DNA of 64,000 nucleotides from UBA4416 sp964543545 (GTDB lineage: Bacteria; Bacteroidota; Bacteroidia; B-17B0; Aurantibacillaceae): contig CAZIYT010000005.1 of the NCBI GenBank assembly GCA_964543545.1, positions 372,001 to 436,000 on the forward strand, written 5' to 3'. Below, in pieces: positions 17,061-26,784 of this stretch. The notes under the pieces are model-generated. The model had not been told where the DNA came from, ran no database searches, and saw only the letters and a list, made by a program, of their open reading frames with translations. Position numbers and translations under genes: made by a program. The stretch's first letter is position 1, and each line of letters begins with the position of its first letter.

Positions 17061-19013
17061 ATGAAATTATACCTTCCATACAGCGACAGCCTCACGGAAT
17101 ACAAACGCTTTAAAACCCACGAGGTGAAATGCGGTGACCTGGGCATTGGCGGCAACAATCCTATCCGCCTGCAAAGTATGACAACCACCGACACGATGGA
17201 TACCAAAGCCACCGTGGCACAGAGCATCCGCATGATCGAAGCGGGCTGCGAGCTGGTGAGGATTACCGCGCCCAGCATCAACGAGGCGAAGAATTTAGAG
17301 AACATTAAAAAGGAGCTGACGGCGGCAGGCTATCATACGCCTTTGGTAGCCGATATCCACTTCACGCCGAACGCTGCGGAATATGCAGCGCGCATTATTG
17401 AAAAGGTGAGGGTGAACCCGGGCAACTACGCGGATAAGAAAAAATTTGAGGAGATCGATTATACGGATGCGGCTTACGAGCAGGAACTGGAGCGGATCCG
17501 CCAGCGCTTTACGCCCCTGGTGAAGATCTGCAAAGAGTACGGCACGGCGATGCGCATCGGCACCAACCACGGCTCGCTGAGCGACCGGATCATGAGCCGT
17601 TATGGCGATACGCCTTTGGGGATGGTGGAATCTGCGTTTGAGTTTTTACGTATTTGCGAAGACCTGAATTACCATAACATCGTGATCTCGATGAAAGCGA
17701 GCAACACCCAGGTAATGGTGCAGGCTTACCGCCTGCTGGTGCAAAAGATGATGGAAAGCAACCGCAGCTATCCCTTGCATTTGGGTGTGACGGAAGCCGG
17801 CGACGGCGAGGACGGCAGGATCAAATCGGCAGTAGGCATCGGCACGCTGCTGGAAGACGGCCTGGGCGACACGGTGCGTGTATCGCTGACCGAAGAGCCT
17901 GAATTTGAAATTCCGGTAGCGAAAGCACTGGTAGACCGGTATCTCAAACGCACGCCGCACGATGCCATTGAGCCCTTAAAACAGGAAGGTGAAAAAATAG
18001 CCCTGCCTTACAATCCTTATGAATACGAACGGCGCGAAAGCATCCCGGTGATCAACACCGGCGGGCACCACGTTCCGCGTGTGATCGGTGACCTGAGTGA
18101 GCGGGAGCAGATTACGCCGGCCTCCTTTTTTGCTTTGGGCTATAATTATTCTGTGCCACTCGACAAATGGAATATCAATGACCTGGCCTGCGATTTTATT
18201 TATGTAGGCAACCACAGTATTAATTTCGAAATTCCGGGAACGCTTGGGATCATTTATAATTCGGATACCTGGATCGACCTGGAGAACCCGGTAAGGCAAT
18301 ATCCTTTGTTTTTTGGCGATGAGTATTTCCGCAGCGAGAAAGTGCATCCCGAGCTGAATTTTGTAGCAGTGACCAAATATATCCTCACTCCTGAATTTTT
18401 ATCGGAGATCAAAGGAAACGGCAATGTAGTGCTGGTGGTGGAAACGCTGAACAAGCATGCCATGGCGGAACTCAGACGGATTTTTGTGACGCTCGCAGAG
18501 CATGAGGTAAAGCTTCCGGTGATCATTCAGCGCTCTTTTGCCAATATCAGCGAACAGGATTTTCAGTTGGGCGCTTCTACGGAAGCCGGCGCTTTATTCC
18601 TCGACGGCCTTGGCGACGGCATCTGGCTGAAACAAACGAATTGCACGACCGCGCAGGTAGCCAACTCTACGGCGTTTGGCATCTTACAGGCCACCCGCAC
18701 GCGCATCAGCAAAACGGAATACATTTCCTGCCCGAGCTGTGGAAGGACCTTATTCGACCTGCAGGAAACCACGCAGAAAATCAGGGAGCGCACCGATCAT
18801 CTGAAAGGGATCAAGATCGGGATCATGGGCTGTATTGTGAATGGCCCGGGAGAAATGGCGGACGCCGATTACGGTTATGTTGGTGTTGGTGTGGATAAAA
18901 TTTCCTTATACAAAGGCAAGGAAGTTGTAAAGAAAAATGTGCCGAGCGATCATGCCGTGGATGAACTCATCGACCTGATTAAAGAACACGGCGACTGGGT
19001 GGAAAAAGCGTAA
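17061..19013 (+). CDS. ispG: 4-hydroxy-3-methylbut-2-enyl diphosphate synthase, long form
   Basis: 650 residues against about 370 in most bacteria. The N-terminal TIM barrel (1-270) and C-terminal iron-sulfur domain (540-650, with CPSCGRTLF and GCIVNGPGEMADADYGYVG supplying cluster cysteines and the Glu) flank an insert domain at about 280-540. This is the three-domain form known from Bacteroidota, Chlamydiae and plants. It reduces MEcPP to HMBPP in the MEP isoprenoid pathway. It is transcribed alone, with a dispersed palindrome directly upstream. Confidence 0.96.
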   Translation: MKLYLPYSDSLTEYKRFKTHEVKCGDLGIGGNNPIRLQSMTTTDTMDTKATVAQSIRMIEAGCELVRITAPSINEAKNLENIKKELTAAGYHTPLVADIHFTPNAAEYAARIIEKVRVNPGNYADKKKFEEIDYTDAAYEQELERIRQRFTPLVKICKEYGTAMRIGTNHGSLSDRIMSRYGDTPLGMVESAFEFLRICEDLNYHNIVISMKASNTQVMVQAYRLLVQKMMESNRSYPLHLGVTEAGDGEDGRIKSAVGIGTLLEDGLGDTVRVSLTEEPEFEIPVAKALVDRYLKRTPHDAIEPLKQEGEKIALPYNPYEYERRESIPVINTGGHHVPRVIGDLSEREQITPASFFALGYNYSVPLDKWNINDLACDFIYVGNHSINFEIPGTLGIIYNSDTWIDLENPVRQYPLFFGDEYFRSEKVHPELNFVAVTKYILTPEFLSEIKGNGNVVLVVETLNKHAMAELRRIFVTLAEHEVKLPVIIQRSFANISEQDFQLGASTEAGALFLDGLGDGIWLKQTNCTTAQVANSTAFGILQATRTRISKTEYISCPSCGRTLFDLQETTQKIRERTDHLKGIKIGIMGCIVNGPGEMADADYGYVGVGVDKISLYKGKEVVKKNVPSDHAVDELIDLIKEHGDWVEKA

Positions 19014-19186
19014 GCGTTAAGCGGCCGTTCGCTTCGGTTCGCAGGTCATCCATTCCTTGTAGCTCTGCGTTTGAGAACCAGCTCTCTTGCCAGGCTTACT
19101 GTTACGGATGATTTCACCGGCAAATGATAAAGCCAGGCAGCATGTCTGGAATTGATTTTTAATTTTATTTAAATACCTCATAAACA

Positions 19187-20611
19187 TTGTACAGCCCGGT
19201 TGCCAATAATTCCTTTAGCTCTGTTTTCCTGAGCTGGCTGAGTTTTACGCCCACCAGCGACCAGTCGGACCTGATTGCCATGCTATCCGATTTTATCTCG
19301 AACCAGAACCAGCGCGAGATCATGGTGATCAAGGGCTATGCGGGTACGGGCAAAACAAATATGATTGCGGCGTTCTCCAAAACGCTGCCTTCCTTCAAAT
19401 GGCGGAGTGTCTTGCTGGCACCGACAGGCCGTGCCGCCAAGGTGCTTTCCAACTATTCGCAGAAACCGGCGCTGACCATTCATAAAAAGATCTTCCGCAA
19501 ACTACCGACGCACGATGGCGGCGTGACTTTTACGCTGGGTGAGAACCTGCACCGCAACACGATCTTCATCGTGGACGAGGCGTCGATGATCGGCATGGAT
19601 AATCCGGATTCGGGCTCGGTGTACGGCAGCCTGCTGGAAAGCCTCTTTGAATACGTGTTTCAGGGTGATAACTGCAAGCTGATCCTGGTGGGCGATACGG
19701 CGCAGCTGCCCCCGGTAGGCAGCAATGAAAGCCCGGCCCTGAACATTGATTTTTTAAGGGCATCCTACAGCCTGAGCATTAAGCATATTGAGCTAAGGCA
19801 GGTGGCACGGCAACAGGATGCCAGCGGTATTCTGAAAAATGCGACGCACCTGCGCGATTGCATTGCGCAGGAAAGTGATGAGTTTCCGAAGCTCCATACA
19901 TATCCGGATGTGGTCCGACTGAGCGGCGATGAGCTGGAAGACGCGCTGAACAATGCTTACAGCAAATATGGCTTCAACGACGTGCTGATTGTGACACGCA
20001 GCAACAAGCGCGCAAATTTATTCAACCAGGCGGTACGCAACCGCGTGCGTTACATGGACGACGACCTTTGTGGCGGAGATTTGATGATGGTGGTGAAGAA
20101 CAACTACTTCTGGCTGGACGACAAGTCGGAAGCGGGTTTCATTGCCAATGGCGACAGCCTTCAAATTAAAAAGATCACAAACCGGCGGGAGCTTTACGGG
20201 TTTCATTTTGCCGAATGCGTGGTAGAGCTCTGCGATTACCAGAATGCCCCGGAAATTACCTTAAATTTATTACTGGATGCCATCAGCACCGATACATCGG
20301 CGCTTACGAAAGAGCAGCAGCAATTTTTGTTTGAGGCCGTGATGGAAGATGTGGCCGATATTCCAATCAAAGCCTCACGCATGGCCTACCTGAGAAATAA
20401 CCCTTATTTCAATGCGCTGCAGGTGAAATTCAATTATGCGGTAACCTGCCACAAGGCCCAGGGCGGGCAATGGCCCTGCGTATTCATCGACCAGGGTTAT
20501 TTAACGAAAGAGATGCTGAACGTGGAATTTATCCGCTGGCTCTATACGGCCTTTACACGCTCTACGGAAAAGGTATACCTGATGAATTTTTCGGATGATT
20601 TTTTTGAGTGA
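19187..20611 (+). CDS. RecD-like ATP-dependent DNA helicase
   Basis: 474 residues. Walker A GYAGTGKTN is at about 47-55, Walker B FIVDEASMIG follows, then LVGDTAQLPPVGS and the C-terminal superfamily 1B segment VTCHKAQGGQWPCVFID with WLYTAFTRS. These are the motifs of RecD/Dda-type 5'-3' helicases. An in-frame stop lies two codons before the TTG at 19187, and later ATGs would remove the N-terminal FTPTSDQ segment that the family keeps, so the TTG is the likely start. Ten-base direct repeats GCGTTAAGCG flank the gene at 19014 and 20614. Confidence 0.85.
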   Translation: MYSPVANNSFSSVFLSWLSFTPTSDQSDLIAMLSDFISNQNQREIMVIKGYAGTGKTNMIAAFSKTLPSFKWRSVLLAPTGRAAKVLSNYSQKPALTIHKKIFRKLPTHDGGVTFTLGENLHRNTIFIVDEASMIGMDNPDSGSVYGSLLESLFEYVFQGDNCKLILVGDTAQLPPVGSNESPALNIDFLRASYSLSIKHIELRQVARQQDASGILKNATHLRDCIAQESDEFPKLHTYPDVVRLSGDELEDALNNAYSKYGFNDVLIVTRSNKRANLFNQAVRNRVRYMDDDLCGGDLMMVVKNNYFWLDDKSEAGFIANGDSLQIKKITNRRELYGFHFAECVVELCDYQNAPEITLNLLLDAISTDTSALTKEQQQFLFEAVMEDVADIPIKASRMAYLRNNPYFNALQVKFNYAVTCHKAQGGQWPCVFIDQGYLTKEMLNVEFIRWLYTAFTRSTEKVYLMNFSDDFFE

Positions 20612-20620
20612 AGGCGTTAA

Positions 20621-20661
20621 GCGTATACCTTCCCGTTTTTAAAAACCTGGAAGGTATACGC
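20621..20661. repeat. Long inverted repeat after the helicase gene
   Basis: GCGTATACCTTCC and GGAAGGTATACGC form a perfect 13-base-pair stem, and an inner GTTTTT/AAAAAC extends it. It lies nine bases after the helicase stop and could end transcription, but there is no T-run after the stem. It resembles the dispersed palindromes elsewhere in the window more than a standard terminator. Confidence 0.7.
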
Positions 20662-20740
20662 AGCGGGAAAAAGCTTCAAATATTTACAATTCCATCCACT
20701 CAAATTGCTTATATTCGCAGGATAAATTTGAAGCAACAGG

Positions 20741-21880
20741 ATGACAACTCTTACAAAGAAAATTCAGATGGTTGACCTGAAAGGTCAGTACGAAAAAATA
20801 AAAGCTGAAGTAGATGCTGGTATACAGGAAGTGATCAATAGCACCGCCTTTATTAACGGTCCTGCAGTAAAAGAATTCCAGGCAGATCTTGAAACATACC
20901 TCCGGGTAAAGCATGTGATTCCATGTGCCAACGGTACGGACGCGCTCCAGATTGCGATGATGGCCCTTGGCCTGAAACCGGGCGACGAAGTGATCACGGC
21001 AAGCTTTACCTATGTAGCCACTGCCGAGGTGATTGGCCTGCTGGGCCTGACGCCTGTGCTCGTGGACGTTTATCCTGATACTTTTGACATTGATGTGGAG
21101 GCGATTGAAAAAGCCATTACGCCTAAAACAAAAGCCATTGTGCCGGTACATTTGTTCGGACAATGTGCAGATATGGAGCGCATTATGGCTGTGGCCAAAA
21201 AACATAATTTATTTGTGATAGAGGATGTGGCCCAGGCGATTGGTGCTGACTACACCTTCTCCGACGGTAAAACAGCGAAAGCGGGAACCATTGGGACGAT
21301 CGGCTGCACTTCCTTTTTCCCAAGCAAGAATTTAGGTTGCTACGGCGATGGCGGAGCGATCTACACGAACGATGATGCCCTGGCGAAACAGCTGCGTATG
21401 GTAGCGCACCACGGACAAAGCGTGCAGTATGTGCATGATGTGCTGGGTGTGAACTCGCGCCTGGATACGATACAAGCGGTGGTATTGAAAGCGAAATTAA
21501 AACACCTCGATGAGTACGCTGCTGCCCGTAATAAAGCGGCTGCCTACTACGATAAGGCCCTCGCCAACCATCCGAAGCTGAAAACACCGGTAAGGGCGAA
21601 AAACTCGAACCACGTGTTTCACCAATATACCCTACAGCTGAACGGCCTTGACCGGGCGAAGCTAAGGGAACAACTTTCGGAGCGTGGCATCCCGGCGATG
21701 ATCTACTACCCTATTCCTCTGCACGAGCAGAATGCTTACAAAAGCGAGCGCTTCAAAAAAGGCGATTTCCCGGTGACGGAGAAATTATGCGCAACGGTAT
21801 TATCGCTACCGATGCATACGGAAATGGATGAAGACACTCTGAAATATATTACGGATAACCTGATCGAATTAGTTGGATAG
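20741..21880 (+). CDS. DegT/DnrJ/EryC1/StrS sugar aminotransferase
   Basis: 379 residues. The PLP lysine lies in SFFPSKNLGCYGDGGAI and the N-terminal cofactor region reads PCANGTDALQIAMMALG. These enzymes transaminate keto sugar nucleotides with glutamate. It is followed by UDP-glucose dehydrogenase and UDP-glucuronate decarboxylase, so a role in making an amino sugar for surface glycans is likely; the substrate is not determined. A near-consensus -7 box TATATTCG is at 20709-20716. Confidence 0.9.
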   Translation: MTTLTKKIQMVDLKGQYEKIKAEVDAGIQEVINSTAFINGPAVKEFQADLETYLRVKHVIPCANGTDALQIAMMALGLKPGDEVITASFTYVATAEVIGLLGLTPVLVDVYPDTFDIDVEAIEKAITPKTKAIVPVHLFGQCADMERIMAVAKKHNLFVIEDVAQAIGADYTFSDGKTAKAGTIGTIGCTSFFPSKNLGCYGDGGAIYTNDDALAKQLRMVAHHGQSVQYVHDVLGVNSRLDTIQAVVLKAKLKHLDEYAAARNKAAAYYDKALANHPKLKTPVRAKNSNHVFHQYTLQLNGLDRAKLREQLSERGIPAMIYYPIPLHEQNAYKSERFKKGDFPVTEKLCATVLSLPMHTEMDEDTLKYITDNLIELVG

Positions 21881-21950
21881 ATAAGGCTACAGCACGCATG
21901 TGCTCTGCTTCTCCCCCGTCAGATTATCAAATTAAACAGTATACAGCATT

Positions 21951-23276
21951 ATGAAAATAGCAATTGTAGGAACAGGTTATGTGGGTCTGGTGACAGGCAC
22001 CTGCTTTAGTGAAGTTGGTGTGGATGTTACCTGTGTGGACATCGATCAGAAAAAGATCGACAATTTAAACAAGGGTATTTTACCGATCTACGAACCGGGC
22101 CTTGATGAAATGGTAACACGCAACGTTCAGAAGAAACGCCTGCATTTCTCGACGTCTTTGAAAGACAGCATCCAGGGTGCGGAAGTGGTGTTTATTGCGG
22201 TAGGTACGCCTCCGGATGAAGACGGCTCTGCCGACCTGAAATATGTACTGGCGGTAGCGGCAGGCATCGGCGAGCACATGCAGCAGCCGCTGGTTGTGGT
22301 AACCAAGAGCACAGTACCTGTAAGCACTGCTGAGAAAGTAAGAAAGGCTTTGCAGGAGCAATTGGATAAGCGCTCATCGAAGCTGGATTTTTATGTGGCC
22401 TCTAATCCTGAGTTCCTGAAAGAGGGCGCGGCGATTGAAGACTTCATGAAGCCCGACCGTATTGTGGTGGGTGTTGACAGGCCGGAAGCGGAAGAGCTGA
22501 TGCGCAAATTGTACAAGCCTTTCCTGATGAACGGGCATCCTATTTTCTTTATGGACATTCCTTCGGCGGAGATGACGAAGTATGCGGCTAACGCGATGCT
22601 CGCGACTAAGATCAGCTTCATGAACGACATTGCTAACCTCTGCGAGATCATGGGTGCGGATGTGAACATGGTGCGCAAGGGCATTGGCAGCGATGCGCGG
22701 ATCGGCACGAAGTTTATTTACCCGGGTGTGGGCTACGGCGGAAGCTGTTTCCCGAAAGATGTGAAAGCGCTCATCAAAACGGCGAAAGAAAAGAACTACG
22801 ATATGCGCATTTTAAATGCGGTGGAGGAAGTGAATGAAAACCAGAAAGAGGTGTTGTTCTCGAAAGTGAAATCGCATTTCAAAGGCGAGCTCCAGGGAAA
22901 AACCTTTGCACTCTGGGGTTTATCTTTCAAACCGAAAACCGACGATATGCGCGAGGCTCCTTCCCTGGTGATCATTGATAAGCTCACCAATGCCGGGGCA
23001 AAGGTAGTGGCTTACGATCCTGTGGCGATGCATGAGGCGGAGCGTATGATCGGCAATAAGATTACTTATGCCACCGATATGTACGATACGCTGAACGGCG
23101 CCGACGGATTGCTGATTGTGACCGAGTGGCCGGAGTTCCGCGTGCCTGACTTTGATGAGGTGAATAAGCGCCTGAAAGCGAAAGTGATCTTCGACGGCAG
23201 AAATATCTTCGATCACCAGGACATGAAAAAACTGGGTTATGATTATTACTGTATTGGTATAAACACCACAACTTAA
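21951..23276 (+). CDS. ugd: UDP-glucose 6-dehydrogenase
   Basis: 441 residues. The N-terminal Rossmann motif is GTGYVGLVTG at 7-16 and the catalytic cysteine is in GVGYGGSCFPKD near 263. The enzyme oxidises UDP-glucose twice to UDP-glucuronate with NAD. The next gene, four bases later, encodes a decarboxylase that would use the product, so the pair gives UDP-xylose. Length is normal for the family. Confidence 0.95.
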   Translation: MKIAIVGTGYVGLVTGTCFSEVGVDVTCVDIDQKKIDNLNKGILPIYEPGLDEMVTRNVQKKRLHFSTSLKDSIQGAEVVFIAVGTPPDEDGSADLKYVLAVAAGIGEHMQQPLVVVTKSTVPVSTAEKVRKALQEQLDKRSSKLDFYVASNPEFLKEGAAIEDFMKPDRIVVGVDRPEAEELMRKLYKPFLMNGHPIFFMDIPSAEMTKYAANAMLATKISFMNDIANLCEIMGADVNMVRKGIGSDARIGTKFIYPGVGYGGSCFPKDVKALIKTAKEKNYDMRILNAVEEVNENQKEVLFSKVKSHFKGELQGKTFALWGLSFKPKTDDMREAPSLVIIDKLTNAGAKVVAYDPVAMHEAERMIGNKITYATDMYDTLNGADGLLIVTEWPEFRVPDFDEVNKRLKAKVIFDGRNIFDHQDMKKLGYDYYCIGINTTT

Positions 23277-23279
23277 ATT

Positions 23280-24266
23280 ATGCAAAAACGAATTTTGATT
23301 ACCGGTGCTGCCGGCTTCTTAGGATCGCACCTCTGCGACCGCTTTATTAAAGAGGGCATGCAGGTAGTAGCGATGGATAACCTCATTACCGGTGACCTGA
23401 AAAACATCGAGCACCTCTTCAAGCTACCGCAGTTTGAATTCTACCACCACGACGTGAGCAAGTTCATCCATGTACCGGGCAACATCGACTATATTTTGCA
23501 TTTTGCTTCTCCGGCCAGCCCGATCGATTATTTAAAGATTCCGATCCAGACGCTGAAAGTGTCTTCCCTGGGGACTCATAACGTTCTGGGCCTTGCCCGT
23601 GTGAAAAAAGCACGCGTGCTGGTGGCTTCTACCAGTGAGGTGTACGGCGATCCCTTTGTACATCCGCAAACGGAAGAGTACTGGGGTAATGTGAATCCTG
23701 TTGGCCCTCGTGGCTGCTATGATGAGGCCAAGCGTTTCATGGAGGCACTAACGATGGCTTACCATGATACGCACGGACTCGAAACACGCATCATCCGGAT
23801 CTTCAATACCTACGGCCCACGCATGCGACTCAACGACGGCCGTGTACTTCCTGCTTTTATCGGGCAGGCGCTGCGCGGCGAAGACCTGACCATGTTCGGC
23901 GACGGCAGCCAGACGCGCAGCTTCTGTTTTGTGGATGACCTCGTGGAAGGCATCTACCGCCTGCTGATGAGTGATTACCACATGCCGGTGAACATCGGCA
24001 ACCCGGATGAGATCACGATCAAAGATTTTGCAGAAGAAATTCTGAAGCTCACGGGCTCCAGCCAGAAACTGATTTCATTGCCCTTACCGAAAGACGATCC
24101 GAAACAACGCCGCCCGGACATCAGCAAAGCCAAAGCCATCTTGGGCTGGGAACCGAAAGTGAACCGTGCCGAAGGCCTGAAAATTACCTACGATTATTTC
24201 AAAACGCTGAGCAAGGATGAGCTCAATAAAACCGAGCACCGTAACTTAGAAACACTTAACAAGTAA
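23280..24266 (+). CDS. UDP-glucuronate decarboxylase (UDP-xylose synthase)
   Basis: 328 residues of an extended short-chain dehydrogenase. The NAD site GAAGFLGSHLCDR is at about 8-20 and the catalytic Tyr/Lys are in CYDEAKRFME. The segments LHFASPASPIDYL and GPRGCYDEAKR are typical of UXS enzymes rather than dTDP-glucose dehydratases. It converts UDP-glucuronate from the neighbouring dehydrogenase to UDP-xylose. The stop codon abuts the TTG start of the acylphosphatase gene. Confidence 0.92.
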   Translation: MQKRILITGAAGFLGSHLCDRFIKEGMQVVAMDNLITGDLKNIEHLFKLPQFEFYHHDVSKFIHVPGNIDYILHFASPASPIDYLKIPIQTLKVSSLGTHNVLGLARVKKARVLVASTSEVYGDPFVHPQTEEYWGNVNPVGPRGCYDEAKRFMEALTMAYHDTHGLETRIIRIFNTYGPRMRLNDGRVLPAFIGQALRGEDLTMFGDGSQTRSFCFVDDLVEGIYRLLMSDYHMPVNIGNPDEITIKDFAEEILKLTGSSQKLISLPLPKDDPKQRRPDISKAKAILGWEPKVNRAEGLKITYDYFKTLSKDELNKTEHRNLETLNK

Positions 24267-24539
24267 TTGATCCGTCACTATAACATAACCGTCAAAGGGA
24301 AAGTACAGCGTGTTGCCTACCGTTTCTGGACCCAGGCTACCGCGATGAAGCACAACCTCACAGGCTTTGTGAGAAACCTGCATAACGGCGACGTATATAT
24401 GGAAGTGGAAGGCGAAGAGGTCGACATCAACACGCTGATCGACCTGTGTTATGTGGGTTCTCCAAGATCCGAGGTAAAGGAAGTGAATGCGGTGGAAAGC
24501 GAGCTGAAGGATTTTGAGACCTTTGAGGTGATTAAGTAG
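24267..24539 (+). CDS. acyP: Acylphosphatase
   Basis: 90 residues, the normal length. The active-site loop GKVQRVAYR carries the phosphate-binding arginine, and the catalytic asparagine is in GFVRNLHNGDV. The consensus glycines of the loop (GKVQGVGFR) are changed to Arg and Ala. The TTG start is used because it directly follows the preceding stop codon and the N-terminal beta strand IRHYNITVKG is required. It hydrolyses acyl phosphates such as acetyl phosphate or carbamoyl phosphate in the cytoplasm and is translationally coupled to the decarboxylase. Confidence 0.88.
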   Translation: MIRHYNITVKGKVQRVAYRFWTQATAMKHNLTGFVRNLHNGDVYMEVEGEEVDINTLIDLCYVGSPRSEVKEVNAVESELKDFETFEVIK

Positions 24540-24668
24540 AATAGTGTTTCTCATTGCTAAAATAAAAAGCAGGGCGTGAGAAAACAGACCGGTGATAGCG
24601 TTCGGATAAGCGGAGCTGTTTTATGGAATTTGCTTGTTTTTGCATCCTACTCATTAAATACCTGAACC

Positions 24669-25190
24669 ATGAACAGATCTATCCTGAAAATCATTTTCCC
24701 GCTTGCATTGTCCATTCTGTTTGTTGTGTTCTCCTGTACAAAAAAGAACTCACAGCCAAACTCCAACACGAGCTCATCCACGACACGGGGAAACAGCACC
24801 ACGACCGGAAGCACGACTACCGGCGGAACAACAACTACCGGGGGAACCACCGGTTCTATCGATCACCAGGATTCTCTTAGCGGCACAACCTGGGTGTTAT
24901 ATCAATACAGAGATGAATACACCACCACACCGCTGCCACGAACCGACACGCTCATTTTTATAAATGCAGGCTCCTATACCTGGAACGGCACGCCGCAGAC
25001 CTACTCTCTCAAAACACAAGACAATATCTATAATAAGTATGTCTTCACACTCAACAATACGCCGTTTGGAACACTGAGAGGCTTGATTCCACTGACGATG
25101 AAGCAATATGGAGAGGTTATCAATGAACCCTTCTCTCAAACCGCTGTCAGCAGTCCGCAAACGTTTTTCATGTGGCTCCGGAAAATTTAA
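24669..25190 (+). CDS. Small lipoprotein with Ser/Thr/Gly-rich linker
   Basis: 173 residues. The signal peptide ends in a lipobox-like VVFSC (Cys23). A low-complexity linker rich in Thr, Ser and Gly covers about 30-65. The C-terminal part, from WVLYQYRDEY, looks like a small beta-rich domain of the kind seen in Bacteroidota lipoproteins. I do not recognise its function. It stands alone between acyP and a dispersed repeat. Confidence 0.7.
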   Translation: MNRSILKIIFPLALSILFVVFSCTKKNSQPNSNTSSSTTRGNSTTTGSTTTGGTTTTGGTTGSIDHQDSLSGTTWVLYQYRDEYTTTPLPRTDTLIFINAGSYTWNGTPQTYSLKTQDNIYNKYVFTLNNTPFGTLRGLIPLTMKQYGEVINEPFSQTAVSSPQTFFMWLRKI

Positions 25191-25220
25191 TCAGGATCTC
25201 CGTTTCAAAAAATAGTGAGG

Positions 25221-25301
25221 TGTCATCGCGAACGCAGTGAAGCAATCATAGCGTAGAAAGAGATTGCTTCGACCCACTTGGTTAGGCCCGCAATGCCGAC
25301 A
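25221..25301. repeat. REP-like dispersed inverted repeat
   Basis: GAAGCAATC at 25239-25247 pairs perfectly with GATTGCTTC at 25262-25270, and outer parts (TGTCATCGCG on the left, CGCAATGCCGACA on the right) pair imperfectly. The text matches the widespread intergenic repeat type with GTCATTGCGA...GAAGCAATCT arms. It lies between two convergent genes. Confidence 0.65.
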
Positions 25302-25307
25302 GGACAA

Positions 25308-26768
25308 CTACCAACTTGTACTCGCACCGCCACCACCCGAGCGGCCTCCACCACCATAATAGCCGGAATTGCTGCTACTGCTATAGGAAGAAGAACTGCT
25401 GCTGCTATAGGAGGACGAGCTACTGTACGATGAAGACGAACTGCTTCTGTAAGAGCTTCCTGAGTAGGTAGAGCCTCCGGAACCTGAACCTGTAATCTTA
25501 ATACCCAATACCGTTTCTATAAAATCGTAGGTTTTCACGAAGGCCATCAGATAAGCGATGAAATTGAGAATGCCCAACGCTATGGCCCAGCCTAAGCCCG
25601 GATCCCTCAATTCATAGGACGACTCCGTCAGGTAAAAAAACGAAATGCCTGTCTGAAAAAACGTGAGCGACAGCACATGGAGAAAGGAAAAAATATAAAG
25701 GAACCATACCCAGGCTTTAAAAGCCCATTTGCCTTTAACATTGGCTTTGGTATACACTTTTTTCTCTTGCTGATTCTCAATCCGTTTTGCGGAAAGCCAC
25801 ACCAGCAAAGGCAGGATCAACAACGCCAGGAAGATCATGAATGATTTTTGCTGATGCACCGATACTTGTCCGAGGTAGTTCGCGACGGTTTTATAATAGC
25901 CGTTCCTGAAATAATAGGCTTCGAGCTGCTGCCTGTCGGCCATCTGCGAATTTATTTTCAGCTCATAGACACGCTTTCCTATCTGCAAAGCCAGGGCCGA
26001 ATCTTTGATGGGAACGATGACCCAGGGACTGACGCCGATATCAAGGTTAAACTGGTCTCTCCCGGACTGGTAAGCATCTGATACGCCATTGTTGGCGTAG
26101 TTATCCTGCGCTGTCAGAATTCTACAGACGTGCATGCCCAGGAAATTTTTATTCCGGATGTTCAGATCTGCAAGCTCAGCTTCTGTAAAACTGTGAGCAT
26201 TGTCCAGGATCACATCGTCTTCGCTGAACACCTGATGATTCAAGGGCTTCGGCACCATCACCTTAAACATCGCGATCTTTTTCAGGATCTCGTCTGTACC
26301 TTTGCTCAGGGCTTCGTAATAATGGTATTGCTTCAATTCGGGAACCATGATGTCTTTTTCGATACGGCTGCATTCAATGTCGGTGAGCATGGTTTCGATG
26401 GCATAGCCCGTGTGAATGCGCAGGGCCCTGTTAACAGAATCGGTTTGAGAGCCACCGAGGATGAGGAGCAGGCCGTTGTCGGCGCCTTCCCGGCCCGGCT
26501 TCCATTTTTCGAATACCAGCTGTGCAAAGCTTTCTATGCCAATAGAAGCATAATCATCCGAAGGAACGGTAAGCACAAACAGCTGGTTACCGGTTTCCTT
26601 ATAAACGGTTTTGATCTTTTTCGCCAGGATCTCTTCTTCTTCCGTGCTGAGGATCTCCGAAAAGTCGCTCACCACCTGCCCCGTAGGCGCAGGGATACTT
26701 TGGCTGTAAATTTTACTGCTCAGGTTTAGCAGCAGGAACAAAAAAACGATTTGAACAATTTTCTTCAT
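25308..26768 (-). CDS. TPM-domain membrane protein with Ser/Gly-rich tail
   Basis: 486 residues. The signal peptide (about 1-22) is followed by the TPM (YgcG-type) domain, begun by PAPTGQVVSDFSEILSTEEE, to about residue 180. Hydrophobic helices lie at about 310-330, 350-370 and 395-415. The last 50 residues are almost only Ser, Tyr and Gly and end with a Gly-rich GGGGASTSW. TPM proteins with such tails are common but poorly understood; some are linked to photosystem repair or membrane-protein maintenance. The tail form recalls YgcG proteins. Confidence 0.85.
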   Translation of the reverse strand: MKKIVQIVFLFLLLNLSSKIYSQSIPAPTGQVVSDFSEILSTEEEEILAKKIKTVYKETGNQLFVLTVPSDDYASIGIESFAQLVFEKWKPGREGADNGLLLILGGSQTDSVNRALRIHTGYAIETMLTDIECSRIEKDIMVPELKQYHYYEALSKGTDEILKKIAMFKVMVPKPLNHQVFSEDDVILDNAHSFTEAELADLNIRNKNFLGMHVCRILTAQDNYANNGVSDAYQSGRDQFNLDIGVSPWVIVPIKDSALALQIGKRVYELKINSQMADRQQLEAYYFRNGYYKTVANYLGQVSVHQQKSFMIFLALLILPLLVWLSAKRIENQQEKKVYTKANVKGKWAFKAWVWFLYIFSFLHVLSLTFFQTGISFFYLTESSYELRDPGLGWAIALGILNFIAYLMAFVKTYDFIETVLGIKITGSGSGGSTYSGSSYRSSSSSSYSSSSSYSSSSSSSYSSSSNSGYYGGGGRSGGGGASTSW

Positions 26769-26784
26769 GCCTATTGTTTTTTGG

